A stretch of DNA of 15,820 nt from CAYMTN01 sp964393335 (GCA_964393335.1 CAYMTN010000124.1:1-15820); one strand, 5' to 3'. Shown: positions 6,877 through 14,564, numbered from the stretch's first letter. The notes: generated by a model from the sequence alone, not told the origin. Numbers and translations: made by a program.

Positions 6877-7785
6877 ATGGGCGAGATTCTCGTATCCGGC
6901 CTGATCAACATCGAAACGACGGCGCGGGTGGACGGATTCCCGATTCACTATGCGCCGGTGCGTTACCCGTTTTTCAGCGTGAACAGCACGGTGTCGGGCG
7001 TGGGCTACAACGTCGCCAAAGCGCTGACGACTCTGGGCGATTCGACGCGGTTCGTATCGCTGATCGGCACGGACCTGGCTGCCGGGCTGGTGTTCGAGCA
7101 GTTGAAGCGCGACCGGATTCCCTACGGGTTCGTGGCCCAGGAACTGGCGCAAACGCCGCAGTCCGTGATCCTCTACGATCCGGGCGGCCAGCGTATGATC
7201 AACGTCGATCTGAAGGACATCCAGGAGCGCGCCTACCCGCCGGTGTTATTCGAGCAGGCGCTGCACGGCGTGTCGATGGCCGTCTTATGTAACATCAACT
7301 TCTCGCGCCCGTTTTTGCAGCAGGCGCGGGCGTCCGGCGTACCGGTGGCGACGGACGTGCACGCGATCGCGTCCCTGGACGACACGTACAACGCGGCGTT
7401 CATGGCGGCGGCAGATATCCTGTTCATGAGCGACGAGCTGCTGCCGTGTTCGCCGGAAGACTGGGTGCGCGCGCTGTGGGATCGCTACTGCACGCCGATT
7501 GCCGTCGTCGGGATGGGGGCGCAGGGGGCGCTGCTGGCCGTGCGTAACGAGGGCGCGATCACGCGCATTCCTGCGGTGACGACGCGCCCGGTCGTGAATA
7601 CGATCGGGGCAGGGGACGCGCTGTTTTCGAGTTTCGTGCACAGCTACCAGCAGAGCGGCGACCCCTACGACGCGATCAGAAAAGCGGTGGTGTTCGCGTC
7701 GTACAAGATCGGCGTGGCGGGTGCTGCCGATGGGTTTCTCGACTCCGCCGCGCTGGACGCGTTATATGCCACCACGCTTCGTTAG
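6877..7785 (+). CDS. PfkB family carbohydrate kinase
   Basis: A 302-residue ribokinase-fold sugar kinase that would phosphorylate a sugar or nucleoside with ATP. Early it has the substrate-side STVSGVGYNVAKALTTLGD segment (family signature 1 region, a G-x-x-x-N-x-A pattern). Late it has NTIGAGDALFSSF, whose GAGD (244-247) supplies the anion hole and the catalytic base Asp247. The first motif residue is Asn instead of the usual Asp, a common variant. The ATG at 6877 is preferred because GAGAGG lies 9 bases before it; an upstream in-frame TTG at 6847 would add ten poorly conserved residues. It stands alone between the hairpin element and repeat copy A. The substrate cannot be assigned: ribokinase, fructokinase, adenosine kinase and others share these motifs. 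Confidence 0.88.
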   Translation: MGEILVSGLINIETTARVDGFPIHYAPVRYPFFSVNSTVSGVGYNVAKALTTLGDSTRFVSLIGTDLAAGLVFEQLKRDRIPYGFVAQELAQTPQSVILYDPGGQRMINVDLKDIQERAYPPVLFEQALHGVSMAVLCNINFSRPFLQQARASGVPVATDVHAIASLDDTYNAAFMAAADILFMSDELLPCSPEDWVRALWDRYCTPIAVVGMGAQGALLAVRNEGAITRIPAVTTRPVVNTIGAGDALFSSFVHSYQQSGDPYDAIRKAVVFASYKIGVAGAADGFLDSAALDALYATTLR

Positions 7786-7816
7786 AGGCCATTTGAGAGG
7801 TCGGTTTGTTGAGCAG

Positions 7817-7930
7817 CCCTCACCCCTAAATCCCCTCTCCCACAGAGTAGGCGAGGGGACTTAATCGGCCGGCGCCCTCTCCCCCTCGCCTGCTTGGCGG
7901 GAGCCGCCATTCGGGCCGGGGGGGTGAGGG
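7817..7930 (-). repeat. Dispersed intergenic repeat, copy A (inverted orientation)
   Basis: A 114-bp element bounded by CCCTCACCCC (7817-7826) and its exact complement (7921-7930). Its 46-bp arm at 7817-7862 is the reverse complement of the right arms of copies B (10197-10242) and C (14626-14671), with 43 of 46 positions the same in each comparison by eye. It follows the PfkB gene and may also fold into a terminator-like structure. Confidence 0.8.
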
Positions 7931-8009
7931 TTTTCAAACGATCTCTTAAGACTTCATGAATTTTCGCTAACTTTTATCATCAAAAATAGCCCGATAGTCA
8001 TATATCACT

Positions 8010-8015
8010 TATAAT
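8010..8015 (+). promoter_or_regulatory. -10 box upstream of first secreted paralogue
   Basis: A consensus TATAAT sits in a markedly AT-rich stretch (about 7955-8045) that stands out from the GC-rich surroundings. It is about 54 bases before the ATG at 8069. The hexamer 17 bases upstream (TAGCCC) is a weak -35. The rest of the 7786-8068 gap holds repeat copy A and no gene. Confidence 0.5.
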
Positions 8016-8068
8016 GGAGCCGTAGTATAAAGAAAGAATTGTTGAGATAGAGGTAGGACTCAAGCGTA

Positions 8069-9025
8069 ATGCTAGCAAAATCTCTGCGAATCACCCTGGT
8101 ATTGGTAGTGATCATGGTGTCAACCGTTCTTAACGTCCCGGCGCACGCCCAGGAGAGCAGGCTGCCGGGTTACGCGCTGCAACTGCTGGACCGGCTGATC
8201 GAAGCGCAGCAGCGCCTGGATACGTATGACAGTTATACGATGGATGGCAGCGGCGAATTGGCCCAATCGGTGACGGTCGTGCTGGGCCTGTCATCCCAGG
8301 TCGCTGCGCGATCGACGGGCTGGGAGCAACACGTCACCGTCGTGCAGGATTCAGCGCCGAATATCCGGTCGGACGTGTCGGCCACCGTCACGTTCCGGGA
8401 TGTCGATATGCAGCGCCAGGAAACCATCTCGTCGTTTGGCCTGGACGGAGAAGTGCGGTTGGTCGATGACACGCTGTATGTGTCGGCGGACGTGACCCAG
8501 CCCGGCCCGGACGCCCCCGAATTACCGGAAGGGTGGGTCGCGGTCCAGACGCCGGACGCATTCGCCCAGTACGCCGACCTGCGGCTGCACGACCTGACCG
8601 CGCAGGATTTGCCGCTGGAAGACCGCCAACGGGTGATCGCCGCCGCCGAAAACATCGCGCTGGAGCAGGTCACGCTGGCCGATGGCACGCAGGCCGACCG
8701 CATCACCGCCGACTTCAACCGCGATGGCCTGGCGATGCTGCTGTGGAGCGAAGGCGACACCATCGACCCGTTGATGCGGGCGATACTGGACGCCACCGGC
8801 AGCGGATTCCGCGCGCGGCTGGCGGTAACGCTCGATTCCCGGAATAACCCACTGGCGGTCGAAACCGACCTGTACATGGAGGCGGTTGGCGTGGACGGTT
8901 ACACGCTGATGCCGGACCAGATTCCGTCGGGCGTGATGCTGGACCTCACGTTCAGTCTTCACGACGCCAAGACGTATTCCGATGTCAACGCACCGCTTGA
9001 GCCGGTCATGGCCCCGATTCAGTAA
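8069..9025 (+). CDS. Secreted protein of unknown function, tandem paralogue 1 (LolA/LppX-like fold suspected)
   Basis: A 318-residue protein with a clear Sec signal peptide: basic start MLAKSLR, hydrophobic core, and AHA|Q cleavage near residue 27. It has no lipobox cysteine, so it should be released or periplasm-like in location and is not a lipoprotein. The mature part is beta-rich and acidic. It shares collinear segments with the next gene: LDTYDSYT, GEVRLVDDTLYVSADV, PELPEGWVAVQTPD, DFNRDGLAMLL and KTYSDVNAPLEPV. Alternating strands and a YDSY start are reminiscent of LolA/LppX/LprG-type lipid-binding folds, but this is a guess with no diagnostic motif. AGGTAGGA lies about 10 bases before the ATG. 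It is bounded by its own -10 box and an intrinsic terminator. Confidence 0.75.
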   Translation: MLAKSLRITLVLVVIMVSTVLNVPAHAQESRLPGYALQLLDRLIEAQQRLDTYDSYTMDGSGELAQSVTVVLGLSSQVAARSTGWEQHVTVVQDSAPNIRSDVSATVTFRDVDMQRQETISSFGLDGEVRLVDDTLYVSADVTQPGPDAPELPEGWVAVQTPDAFAQYADLRLHDLTAQDLPLEDRQRVIAAAENIALEQVTLADGTQADRITADFNRDGLAMLLWSEGDTIDPLMRAILDATGSGFRARLAVTLDSRNNPLAVETDLYMEAVGVDGYTLMPDQIPSGVMLDLTFSLHDAKTYSDVNAPLEPVMAPIQ

Positions 9026-9052
9026 CCGCCGGATTTCCCCGGTCTGCTGATC

Positions 9053-9080
9053 AAGCCGCTTCGTTTTGGAGCGGCTTTTT
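9053..9080 (+). terminator. Intrinsic terminator after paralogue 1
   Basis: AAGCCGCT (9053-9060) and AGCGGCTT (9070-9077) form a perfect 8-bp stem with a 9-base loop, running straight into a T-run (five T in all, ending at 9080). It begins 28 bases after the stop codon at 9025. Confidence 0.88.
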
Positions 9081-9100
9081 CGTGCGATCTGGCGAACGTG

Positions 9101-9106
9101 TATAAT
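9101..9106 (+). promoter_or_regulatory. -10 box upstream of second secreted paralogue
   Basis: A consensus TATAAT lies 21 bases after the preceding terminator and 44 bases before the ATG at 9150. No good -35 is present at 16-18 bases upstream. The arrangement of terminator, then -10 box, then gene implies a separate transcript for the second paralogue. Confidence 0.5.
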
Positions 9107-9149
9107 GGGCTTACCGAGTGAAGACGGTTTTGCACGTGAGGAGCGCATG

Positions 9150-10106
9150 ATGCACAAGTGGACGGTAAGCCTGATCGTGATACTGGTCGTCGTGATGGCG
9201 CTGAGTGTGCCGGTGCAGGCCCAGGACGAGGATGGCCTGAGCGAGGAACAACTCGTATTGATCGGACGGGTGACAAACGCCCGCGCTATGCTGGACGGGT
9301 ACGACAGTTACGCCGAAGAGGCCAACAGGACGTTGTCGCAGGTCATCGCGGTCGCGCTGCTCGGCCAGACGCAGCAGTTTTCATCGACGGTGACGTGGTC
9401 GCGCAGCGGCACGATGGTGCGCCAGGACGGCGTCCCGGCGATCCAGGCGACGATCAGCGCGACGTCGTCCGAAACGGGCCTGGGACCGGCAGGCGCGCGT
9501 GATTACGGCGTCGAGGCCGAGGTCCGGCTGATCGACGATACCCTGTACGTCACTGCGTCGTATGTGTCGCCGCGCCCCGATATGCCGAAACTGCCGCGCG
9601 GCTGGGTCGTCGTCGAGGACCCGGACCAGGTGCCGTACAGCATTTTGCAGCTTGGCGACCTGATGGACCCCGACCGGCTCGTCGATGATGAGGACCTGTT
9701 CAAAGCGGCGGCCTCGGACGTAAGACTCGACGGCGAAACCGCCGAGGATGGCACGCCGCTGGACGTGATCACGGTGTCGTTTGACCGGGATGGCATGGCG
9801 CAGGTGCTGCGCGAATCCCCGGCGTCCGAGATGGACCCCGCAACGGTTGACGTGCTGGTGACGGCGTTGAGCGATGACAGTCACCTGGTGATGGTGATCA
9901 AGCTGGACGCCGGCGACAACCCGTATTATGTCGCGTCCGATACGCTGGTGCGCGCGCTGGGGATCGACCCCGAGGCGATGGTTCCCGGCCAGTTTGGCGA
10001 GGGCGTGACGATCGATATCGTGATGGAAACGTCGAACACGGAGGTATACAGCCAGCGCAACGAGCCGCTGCCGCCGGTCACGGTCCCGGAGGACGTCGGG
10101 CGATAG
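9150..10106 (+). CDS. Secreted protein of unknown function, tandem paralogue 2
   Basis: A 318-residue protein, the same length as its upstream neighbour when started at the second of two adjacent ATGs. GAGGAG (9138-9143) is 6 bases from this ATG and only 3 from the ATG at 9147. The frame stays open further upstream to 9066, but that would put the -10 box and terminator inside the gene. The signal peptide runs MHKWTVSLIVILVVVMALSVPVQA|Q, cleavage near residue 24, with no lipobox. Shared segments with paralogue 1 include LDGYDSYAEEANRTLSQVIAV, EVRLIDDTLYVTASYV, PKLPRGWVVVEDPD, SFDRDGMAQVL and VYSQRNEPLPPVTVP. Sequence has diverged widely outside these blocks. Function is unknown; an envelope or extracellular ligand-binding role is plausible. 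Confidence 0.75.
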   Translation: MHKWTVSLIVILVVVMALSVPVQAQDEDGLSEEQLVLIGRVTNARAMLDGYDSYAEEANRTLSQVIAVALLGQTQQFSSTVTWSRSGTMVRQDGVPAIQATISATSSETGLGPAGARDYGVEAEVRLIDDTLYVTASYVSPRPDMPKLPRGWVVVEDPDQVPYSILQLGDLMDPDRLVDDEDLFKAAASDVRLDGETAEDGTPLDVITVSFDRDGMAQVLRESPASEMDPATVDVLVTALSDDSHLVMVIKLDAGDNPYYVASDTLVRALGIDPEAMVPGQFGEGVTIDIVMETSNTEVYSQRNEPLPPVTVPEDVGR

Positions 10107-10126
10107 CGCTTCGTATAGTCATGTAG

Positions 10127-10247
10127 TGCGGCCCTCACCCCCGGCCCCTCTCCCACCCATACACCGGGTAGGAGAGGGGAGAAAGCACGCCAGATGAAGT
10201 CCCCTCTCCTACTTTGTGGGAGAGGGGACTTAGGGGTGAGGGCCGCA
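10127..10247 (+). repeat. Dispersed intergenic repeat, copy B
   Basis: A 121-bp element with perfect 15-bp terminal inverted repeats, TGCGGCCCTCACCCC (10127-10141) and its complement (10233-10247). Inside are two hairpins: CCCCTCTCC/GGAGAGGGG (10145-10153 with 10171-10179) and AAGTCCCCTCTCC/GGAGAGGGGACTT (10197-10209 with 10219-10231). It fills nearly all of the gap between two convergent genes, so it may serve as a bidirectional terminator. Confidence 0.85.
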
Positions 10248-10255
10248 TAGATCGT

Positions 10256-10969
10256 CTATTCTACCGCAAAGACCGGGTTTTCCGGCGCGAGCAGCGCGCT
10301 GTGGAGGTCGACATCCGGTACGTAGGCCACCAGCAGCGTGCGCAGGTCCGCCAGCGCTGCCGCGACGTCCTGTTCCGCCATGTCGTGGTGACCTTCGACC
10401 GTGATCAGCACCTCGGTTGTATCGTCGCGCGAGGCGCTTTGATCACTCTGCCGCCAGCACCAGCGGCGCGCGCTGACCAGCCCGGCTTCGTCCACGAAAA
10501 TAACCTCGCCCGGCTCCGGGTGTTTGACTTCGTCGGTGCCCAGGTCGGTGAAACGCTCGTCTCCATTGGCGAATCGCACCGTTACCGCGCCGGTCGTCGC
10601 GCGGCGGTCGAAGACGGCGAGCGGCAGCGCGTAGCGGATGCTGACCAGGTTGCCCAGGTCGACCAGCATATTCAGGGTGGGGATGTCACCATGTTTGGTC
10701 AGGCGGCGCAGCAGGGCTTCGGCGGCGTTGCGGTACTGGGTCGGCTTGACGCCAAACCCGCTGAACACGCGCCGCCACGCCGCCAGGCTGGGGATGTCCG
10801 CCAGCGCGCCGTCGCCGATACGCTGCAATACGGCCTGTTGTTCGTCGTGGTAAGCGTCCGCCAACGTGGGCGGCGTCGGGCCGTTTTGCAGGTGACGCGC
10901 CAGGATCACCCCGGCACGGATCGTCGGGAACTGCTCGATAAGGGCCGGGTCGTACTGAAAGTAGATCAT
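10256..10969 (-). CDS. Free-standing B3/B4 (PheT-type) domain protein
   Basis: A 237-residue protein with a B3/B4 domain, the fold that forms the editing site in the beta subunit of phenylalanyl-tRNA synthetase. The recognisable core is FSGFGVKPTQYRNAAEALLRRL (69-90) followed by IPTLNMLVDLGNLVSIRYALPLAVFD (96-121), with GEVIFVDEAGLVSARRW (154-170) and VEGHHDM (191-197). The synthetase catalytic-support and anticodon domains are absent, so it may be a trans-editing or ligand-binding protein; its activity is not established. The start at 10969 is chosen because AAAGGAAG lies 5 bases upstream; the frame runs open to 11032, into the Rieske gene. It is the last gene of the minus-strand cluster, 49 bases after the Rieske gene. 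Confidence 0.8.
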   Translation of the reverse strand: MIYFQYDPALIEQFPTIRAGVILARHLQNGPTPPTLADAYHDEQQAVLQRIGDGALADIPSLAAWRRVFSGFGVKPTQYRNAAEALLRRLTKHGDIPTLNMLVDLGNLVSIRYALPLAVFDRRATTGAVTVRFANGDERFTDLGTDEVKHPEPGEVIFVDEAGLVSARRWCWRQSDQSASRDDTTEVLITVEGHHDMAEQDVAAALADLRTLLVAYVPDVDLHSALLAPENPVFAVE

Positions 10970-11018
10970 GGTTACTTCCTTTGGTGGTGCAGGACAATCT
11001 GATGCCGAACCGCCGGGA

Positions 11019-11336
11019 TCAGGCGTCGTCATCCAGGACGAGGGTGATCGTATCGCCGTCGACTTCCACCGGGAACCACTGCACCGGGATGACGGCAGGC
11101 ATACTCTTCACGCTGCCGTCGCGGATGTCAAAACGCGCGCCGTGACGCGGGCACTCGATCTCGTAACCGTCCAGCTCGCCTTCGACCAGCGGCCCGTCAT
11201 CGTGCGTGCATACGTCCTCGATGGCGTAGTACGTCCCACCGACGTTGAACACGGCGATATACAGCCCGTCAAATTCGAAGACGTCGCGCTCCCCAGGAGC
11301 GATGTCCGAGGTTCTGGCAACAGGTACGCGTGGCAC
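11019..11336 (-). CDS. Rieske [2Fe-2S] ferredoxin
   Basis: A 105-residue soluble Rieske protein of the kind that serves as the ferredoxin subunit of non-haem iron oxygenases or the small subunit-like NirD group. Both cluster-binding boxes are intact: CTHDDGPL (Cys43, His45) and CPRHGARFD (Cys62, His65), giving Cys2His2 ligation. There is no membrane anchor, and length is typical (100-110). The start is GTG at 11336, with AAGGAGG 5 bases upstream. No oxygenase gene is near. It sits 21 bases after the protease gene in a cluster with sufS and sufU, so it could be an electron carrier or client of the Fe-S machinery. Rieske genes within SUF loci are familiar from several bacterial groups. Confidence 0.92.
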   Translation of the reverse strand: MPRVPVARTSDIAPGERDVFEFDGLYIAVFNVGGTYYAIEDVCTHDDGPLVEGELDGYEIECPRHGARFDIRDGSVKSMPAVIPVQWFPVEVDGDTITLVLDDDA

Positions 11337-11357
11337 GGGTCCCTCCTTGTGATGGCA

Positions 11358-12758
11358 TCAGCTTGGCGGCGTGCGCCAAAACATGAAGTTATCAAAGCCC
11401 TCGCTGACCAGGTTATACGGGATGTTCAGTAGATCGGTGATGTCATACACCATGTTCCAAAACGCGTGGGCCACCGGCGGGATGAACCACAGCGCCAGGA
11501 AGATCAGAAACAGGCCGTACATGCCGAACTGGCGCAGTTGGAGCTGCGTGCTGGCATCCAGGAACGGCTCCAGCATCCCGAAGCCGTCCAGCGGCGGGAT
11601 CGGGATCAGGTTGAAGATCACGGCAGTGACTTGCAGCATGGCCAGAAACGCCATCGCCGACCAGAACATCGTGCCCAGTGAGAGCGAATCAGAGCCGACC
11701 GCGTTCCGGAAGATGTTCAGTTCGACCGACCGCGCATCGACCAGGCCGGTCGCAAAGGGCAGCGCCAGCAGGATCGCCAGCAGCAGGTTCGAGGCGGGAC
11801 CTGCGGCGGAGACTGCCGCGCCCCACCATTTGCTGCGCAGGCGGTGGCGTTCGATGTACACCGCGCCGCCCGGCAGGCCGATGCCACCCAGCGCCAGGAA
11901 TATCAGCGGCATGCCGATGCTGAGCATGGGATGCGTGTACTTGAGCGGGTTAAAGGACAGGTATCCCTTGTCCTTGACGGTATAGTCGCCGCCCCGGTAG
12001 GCGACCAGCGCGTGCGAAAATTCGTGCAGCGTCACCGAAAAGACCCAGCCGATCACCACGATGGCAAACGTAAACAGCGAGCTGGTCGGGAGCACGAACA
12101 CCAGGTACACCAGCAGCAGCGCCACCCCGGCTATGATCCAGGGCCAGTTGCCCCAGCGCGCCGGAGTCCCCGACGGGCGTTTGCTCTGCCGCTTCGGTCG
12201 GAATGGCACCAGCACAACTTCCGGGTCGCCGTTGGAGCGCGTGGCACGCCCGCCGCCGCGAATCGGGCGGCCAATGTGACCCCGCCCGCCAGCGTTCTCT
12301 GTAGGGAAGGCGGTCGGCTTGGGATCGGCGTCACGCAGGAAAGCGCGCAGCCGTTCCGCATCCAGCGGTTGCGTGCTCAGGACGTCGTGGACCGGGCCTT
12401 CCGTCTCTTCCATCAGGCTGAGCAGCAGGTGCCCGCTATCGATCACGTATTGGCCCAGGCCGTTGGCGATGCGCTGGGCGCGCGCCATCGCCTGCTGTGC
12501 GGTGCGCGTGTAACCCTTGACCTCAATCGGCTTGCTGCGCTGGATACCCACCGATCCCGCGATCTGCTGGTACAGCGCGTTGGTATCGACGGTGGCGTAT
12601 TTCAACAGCTCGTAAGCCGTGCCCGCGTGGTGTTCGAGCAGGCCCAACATCAGGTGTTCGACATCCAAAAAGGTGGCATGCCGTGTCTCTGCTTCGCGCT
12701 GCGCGTTTTTGAGGACCAGGCGCAGGTCGGCAGTCAATTGGTTCGGTTGAAATTCCAT
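11358..12758 (-). CDS. Clp-N domain fused to an M50 (site-2 type) intramembrane metalloprotease
   Basis: A 466-residue fusion. Residues 1-145 form a Clp N (R) domain with its two repeats: NAQREAETRHATFLDVEHLMLGLLEH (about 18-43) and RAQRIANGLGQYVIDSGHLLLSLMEE (about 93-118). This is the adaptor- and substrate-binding domain found at the N terminus of ClpC/ClpA. A Gly/Arg-rich basic linker follows (about 145-200). The rest is a polytopic membrane M50 zinc protease with HEFSH (245-249) and, in a later helix, NLIPIPPLDG (383-392) whose Asp391 is the expected third zinc ligand. Conserved AAGPASNLLLA (318-328) also fits M50. No AAA+ ATPase domain is present, so unfolding is not provided by this protein. 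It starts 13 bases after sufU and ends 21 before the Rieske gene. Upstream ribosome-binding signal is weak. Confidence 0.9.
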   Translation of the reverse strand: MEFQPNQLTADLRLVLKNAQREAETRHATFLDVEHLMLGLLEHHAGTAYELLKYATVDTNALYQQIAGSVGIQRSKPIEVKGYTRTAQQAMARAQRIANGLGQYVIDSGHLLLSLMEETEGPVHDVLSTQPLDAERLRAFLRDADPKPTAFPTENAGGRGHIGRPIRGGGRATRSNGDPEVVLVPFRPKRQSKRPSGTPARWGNWPWIIAGVALLLVYLVFVLPTSSLFTFAIVVIGWVFSVTLHEFSHALVAYRGGDYTVKDKGYLSFNPLKYTHPMLSIGMPLIFLALGGIGLPGGAVYIERHRLRSKWWGAAVSAAGPASNLLLAILLALPFATGLVDARSVELNIFRNAVGSDSLSLGTMFWSAMAFLAMLQVTAVIFNLIPIPPLDGFGMLEPFLDASTQLQLRQFGMYGLFLIFLALWFIPPVAHAFWNMVYDITDLLNIPYNLVSEGFDNFMFWRTPPS

Positions 12759-12771
12759 GTGTATCGCGCGC

Positions 12772-13167
12772 CTATTCGTCCGGCTCGCCGGGCCAGTTAT
12801 GCAGGCCGTATGCCCCGGCCTTGAGCACCTTCAGCGAGAGTAGGGCACATTTGAGCCGCGTCGGGCTGAGACGGATGCCCAACAGCTCCAGCAGGTCGTC
12901 ACGGCTGAAGCTGCGCAGTTCTTCGAGTGTTTTGCCCAAAATCTCCTCGCCGAGAATCGACGCCGACGCCTGGCTGATCGTGCAGCCCTGGCCTTCCCAC
13001 GAGACGGCTTTCACGCGCCCGTCTTCGTCAAGCTGGGCGGTGAGGTGCAGGTGATCGCCGCAGAACGGGTTATCGTCTTCATAGTCGATGTCGGCAGGAT
13101 CGAGCGGTTCGCCAAAATTACGCGGATTCTGGCCGTGATCGATGATGTTATCCAGGTATAGGTCCAT
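12772..13167 (-). CDS. sufU: SufU-type Fe-S cluster assembly / sulfur transfer protein
   Basis: A 131-residue IscU-fold protein that would take persulfide sulfur from SufS. The three conserved cysteines are present: NPFCGD (Cys36, with Asp38), GQGCTIS (Cys62) and LKCALL (Cys107), the pattern that binds zinc in the SufU group and completes sulfur relay with the desulfurase. It lies directly after sufS (38 bases), the usual SufS-SufU pairing. The protein is a little shorter than the roughly 145 residues of Bacillus SufU, mostly in the region between Cys62 and Cys107 and at the C terminus. A free-standing cluster scaffold (IscU) role is less likely given the sufS and sufD context. Confidence 0.92.
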   Translation of the reverse strand: MDLYLDNIIDHGQNPRNFGEPLDPADIDYEDDNPFCGDHLHLTAQLDEDGRVKAVSWEGQGCTISQASASILGEEILGKTLEELRSFSRDDLLELLGIRLSPTRLKCALLSLKVLKAGAYGLHNWPGEPDE

Positions 13168-13205
13168 CAGGTTTTCTCGTCTATTGTTCCAAGTAGCGCA
13201 CCGGC

Positions 13206-14468
13206 TTACAGGCCGATGCCGAACACTTTACGCGCATTGTAGATCGCTTCAATGAGCGCGTCCACTTCTTCGCGCGTATTGTACATGTAAAAACTGGCGC
13301 GCGCCGTCGCGGGCACGCCCAGGCGTGCGTGCAGCGGCATGGCGCAGTGATGCCCGGCCCGCACCGCGACGCCCTCCGCGTCGAGCAGTTGGGCGACGTC
13401 GTGCGCGTGCAGGTTCTTCAGGCTGAAGGTCGCCACGCCGTTGCGCAGCTCCGGCGCAGGGCCGTAGAGCGTCAGGCCCGGCACTTCGGACAGGCGATCC
13501 AGCGCGTAACCGACCACGTATTGCTCGTGCGCCAGGATGTTATCCATGCCCAGGCCGCTCAGGTAATCGACCGCCGCGCCCAGGCCGACCGCCTGCGCGA
13601 TGGCCGGGGTGCCCGCCTCGAACTTGTACGGCAGATCGTTCCACGTGCTGCCCTCCAGCGTGACACGTTTGATCATGTCGCCGCCGCCCATGTAGGGGGG
13701 CATCGCTTCGAGCAGGTCGCGCTTGCCGTACAACACGCCGATGCCGGTTGGTCCCGCCATTTTGTGGCCGGAAAACGCGAGGAAGTCCACGTCGAGCGCC
13801 TGCACGTCAACCGCCAGGTGCGGGACGCTCTGCGCGCCGTCGATCAAAAACAGCGCCCCGGCGGCGTGCGCCTGGTCGATCATGGTTTTCACCGGGTTGA
13901 CCGTGCCCAGCACGTTGCTGACGTGCATCACACTGACCAGCTTGACCGGCGCGTCCCGCAGGAACGCGGCGTAAGCGTCCTGGTCCAGCCGCCCGTCGTC
14001 CGTGACCGGGATGAAACGCAGCGTGAACCCTTTTTCCTGGGCGAGAATCTGCCAGGGCACCAGGTTGCTGTGATGCTCCATCTCGCTGAGCACGACGACG
14101 TCGCCGGGCTGCAAGTTGGCGCGGCCCCACGTCGCCGCCACGAGATTCACGCTTTCGGTCGTGTTGCGCGTGAAGATGATTTCGCGGCGTGACGCGGCGT
14201 GGATGAAGTCGCGCACCTTGTCGCGGGCGGCTTCGTACACAGTGGTGGCGCGCTCGCTTAACACGTGGATACCGCGATGGACGTTCGCGTGATCGTGCAT
14301 GTAGTAGGCGCTCACCGCGTCGATGACCTGGCGCGGCTTCTGGCTGCTGGCGGCTGAGTCGAGAAAGACCAGCCGCTTGCCGGGATGCACGTCCTGGTCC
14401 AGCGACGGAAAATCGGCCCGGATGGCCTTCAGGTCAAGCGGAGACGTCGTGTGGTCGGTCATGGTCAT
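13206..14468 (-). CDS. sufS: Cysteine desulfurase SufS
   Basis: A 420-residue PLP-dependent class V aminotransferase-fold enzyme that converts L-cysteine to L-alanine and leaves a persulfide on its own cysteine. Key residues are visible: EHHSN (His132 over the cofactor), LIDGAQS (Asp210), the PLP lysine in SGHK (Lys236) and the catalytic cysteine in RAGHHCAMP (Cys375), the short-loop form that marks SufS-type (group II) enzymes. TARASFYMYN near the end carries the substrate-carboxylate arginine. Length is normal. The ATG at 14468 is used; a second in-frame ATG lies 6 bases later, and the ribosome-binding site is poor for both. sufU follows 38 bases later. The gene is separated from sufD by a 421-base repeat-filled gap. 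Confidence 0.95.
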   Translation of the reverse strand: MTMTDHTTSPLDLKAIRADFPSLDQDVHPGKRLVFLDSAASSQKPRQVIDAVSAYYMHDHANVHRGIHVLSERATTVYEAARDKVRDFIHAASRREIIFTRNTTESVNLVAATWGRANLQPGDVVVLSEMEHHSNLVPWQILAQEKGFTLRFIPVTDDGRLDQDAYAAFLRDAPVKLVSVMHVSNVLGTVNPVKTMIDQAHAAGALFLIDGAQSVPHLAVDVQALDVDFLAFSGHKMAGPTGIGVLYGKRDLLEAMPPYMGGGDMIKRVTLEGSTWNDLPYKFEAGTPAIAQAVGLGAAVDYLSGLGMDNILAHEQYVVGYALDRLSEVPGLTLYGPAPELRNGVATFSLKNLHAHDVAQLLDAEGVAVRAGHHCAMPLHARLGVPATARASFYMYNTREEVDALIEAIYNARKVFGIGL

Positions 14469-14564
14469 GTTTGTTTTGCCCTATCGCAGAAGAATCCGTT
14501 AGCAGGTACGTGAACCGTGAAGCGTTCACTGTTATCCGTGAACCGTAGACCGTTCAAGCTTCAA

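Noticed and set aside
8069..8160. Paralogue 1 considered as a lipoprotein
   Set aside because: No cysteine follows the hydrophobic core; the cleavage region is PAHAQES, a type I signal peptidase site.
10214..11002. Plus-strand open frame opposite the B3/B4 gene
   Set aside because: The minus-strand reading shows a recognisable domain and a good ribosome-binding site; the plus reading is Arg/Gln-rich with no motif and begins inside repeat copy B.
13329..14192. Plus-strand open frame opposite sufS
   Set aside because: Shadow of the desulfurase; composition rich in Arg, His, Val and Gln without family features.
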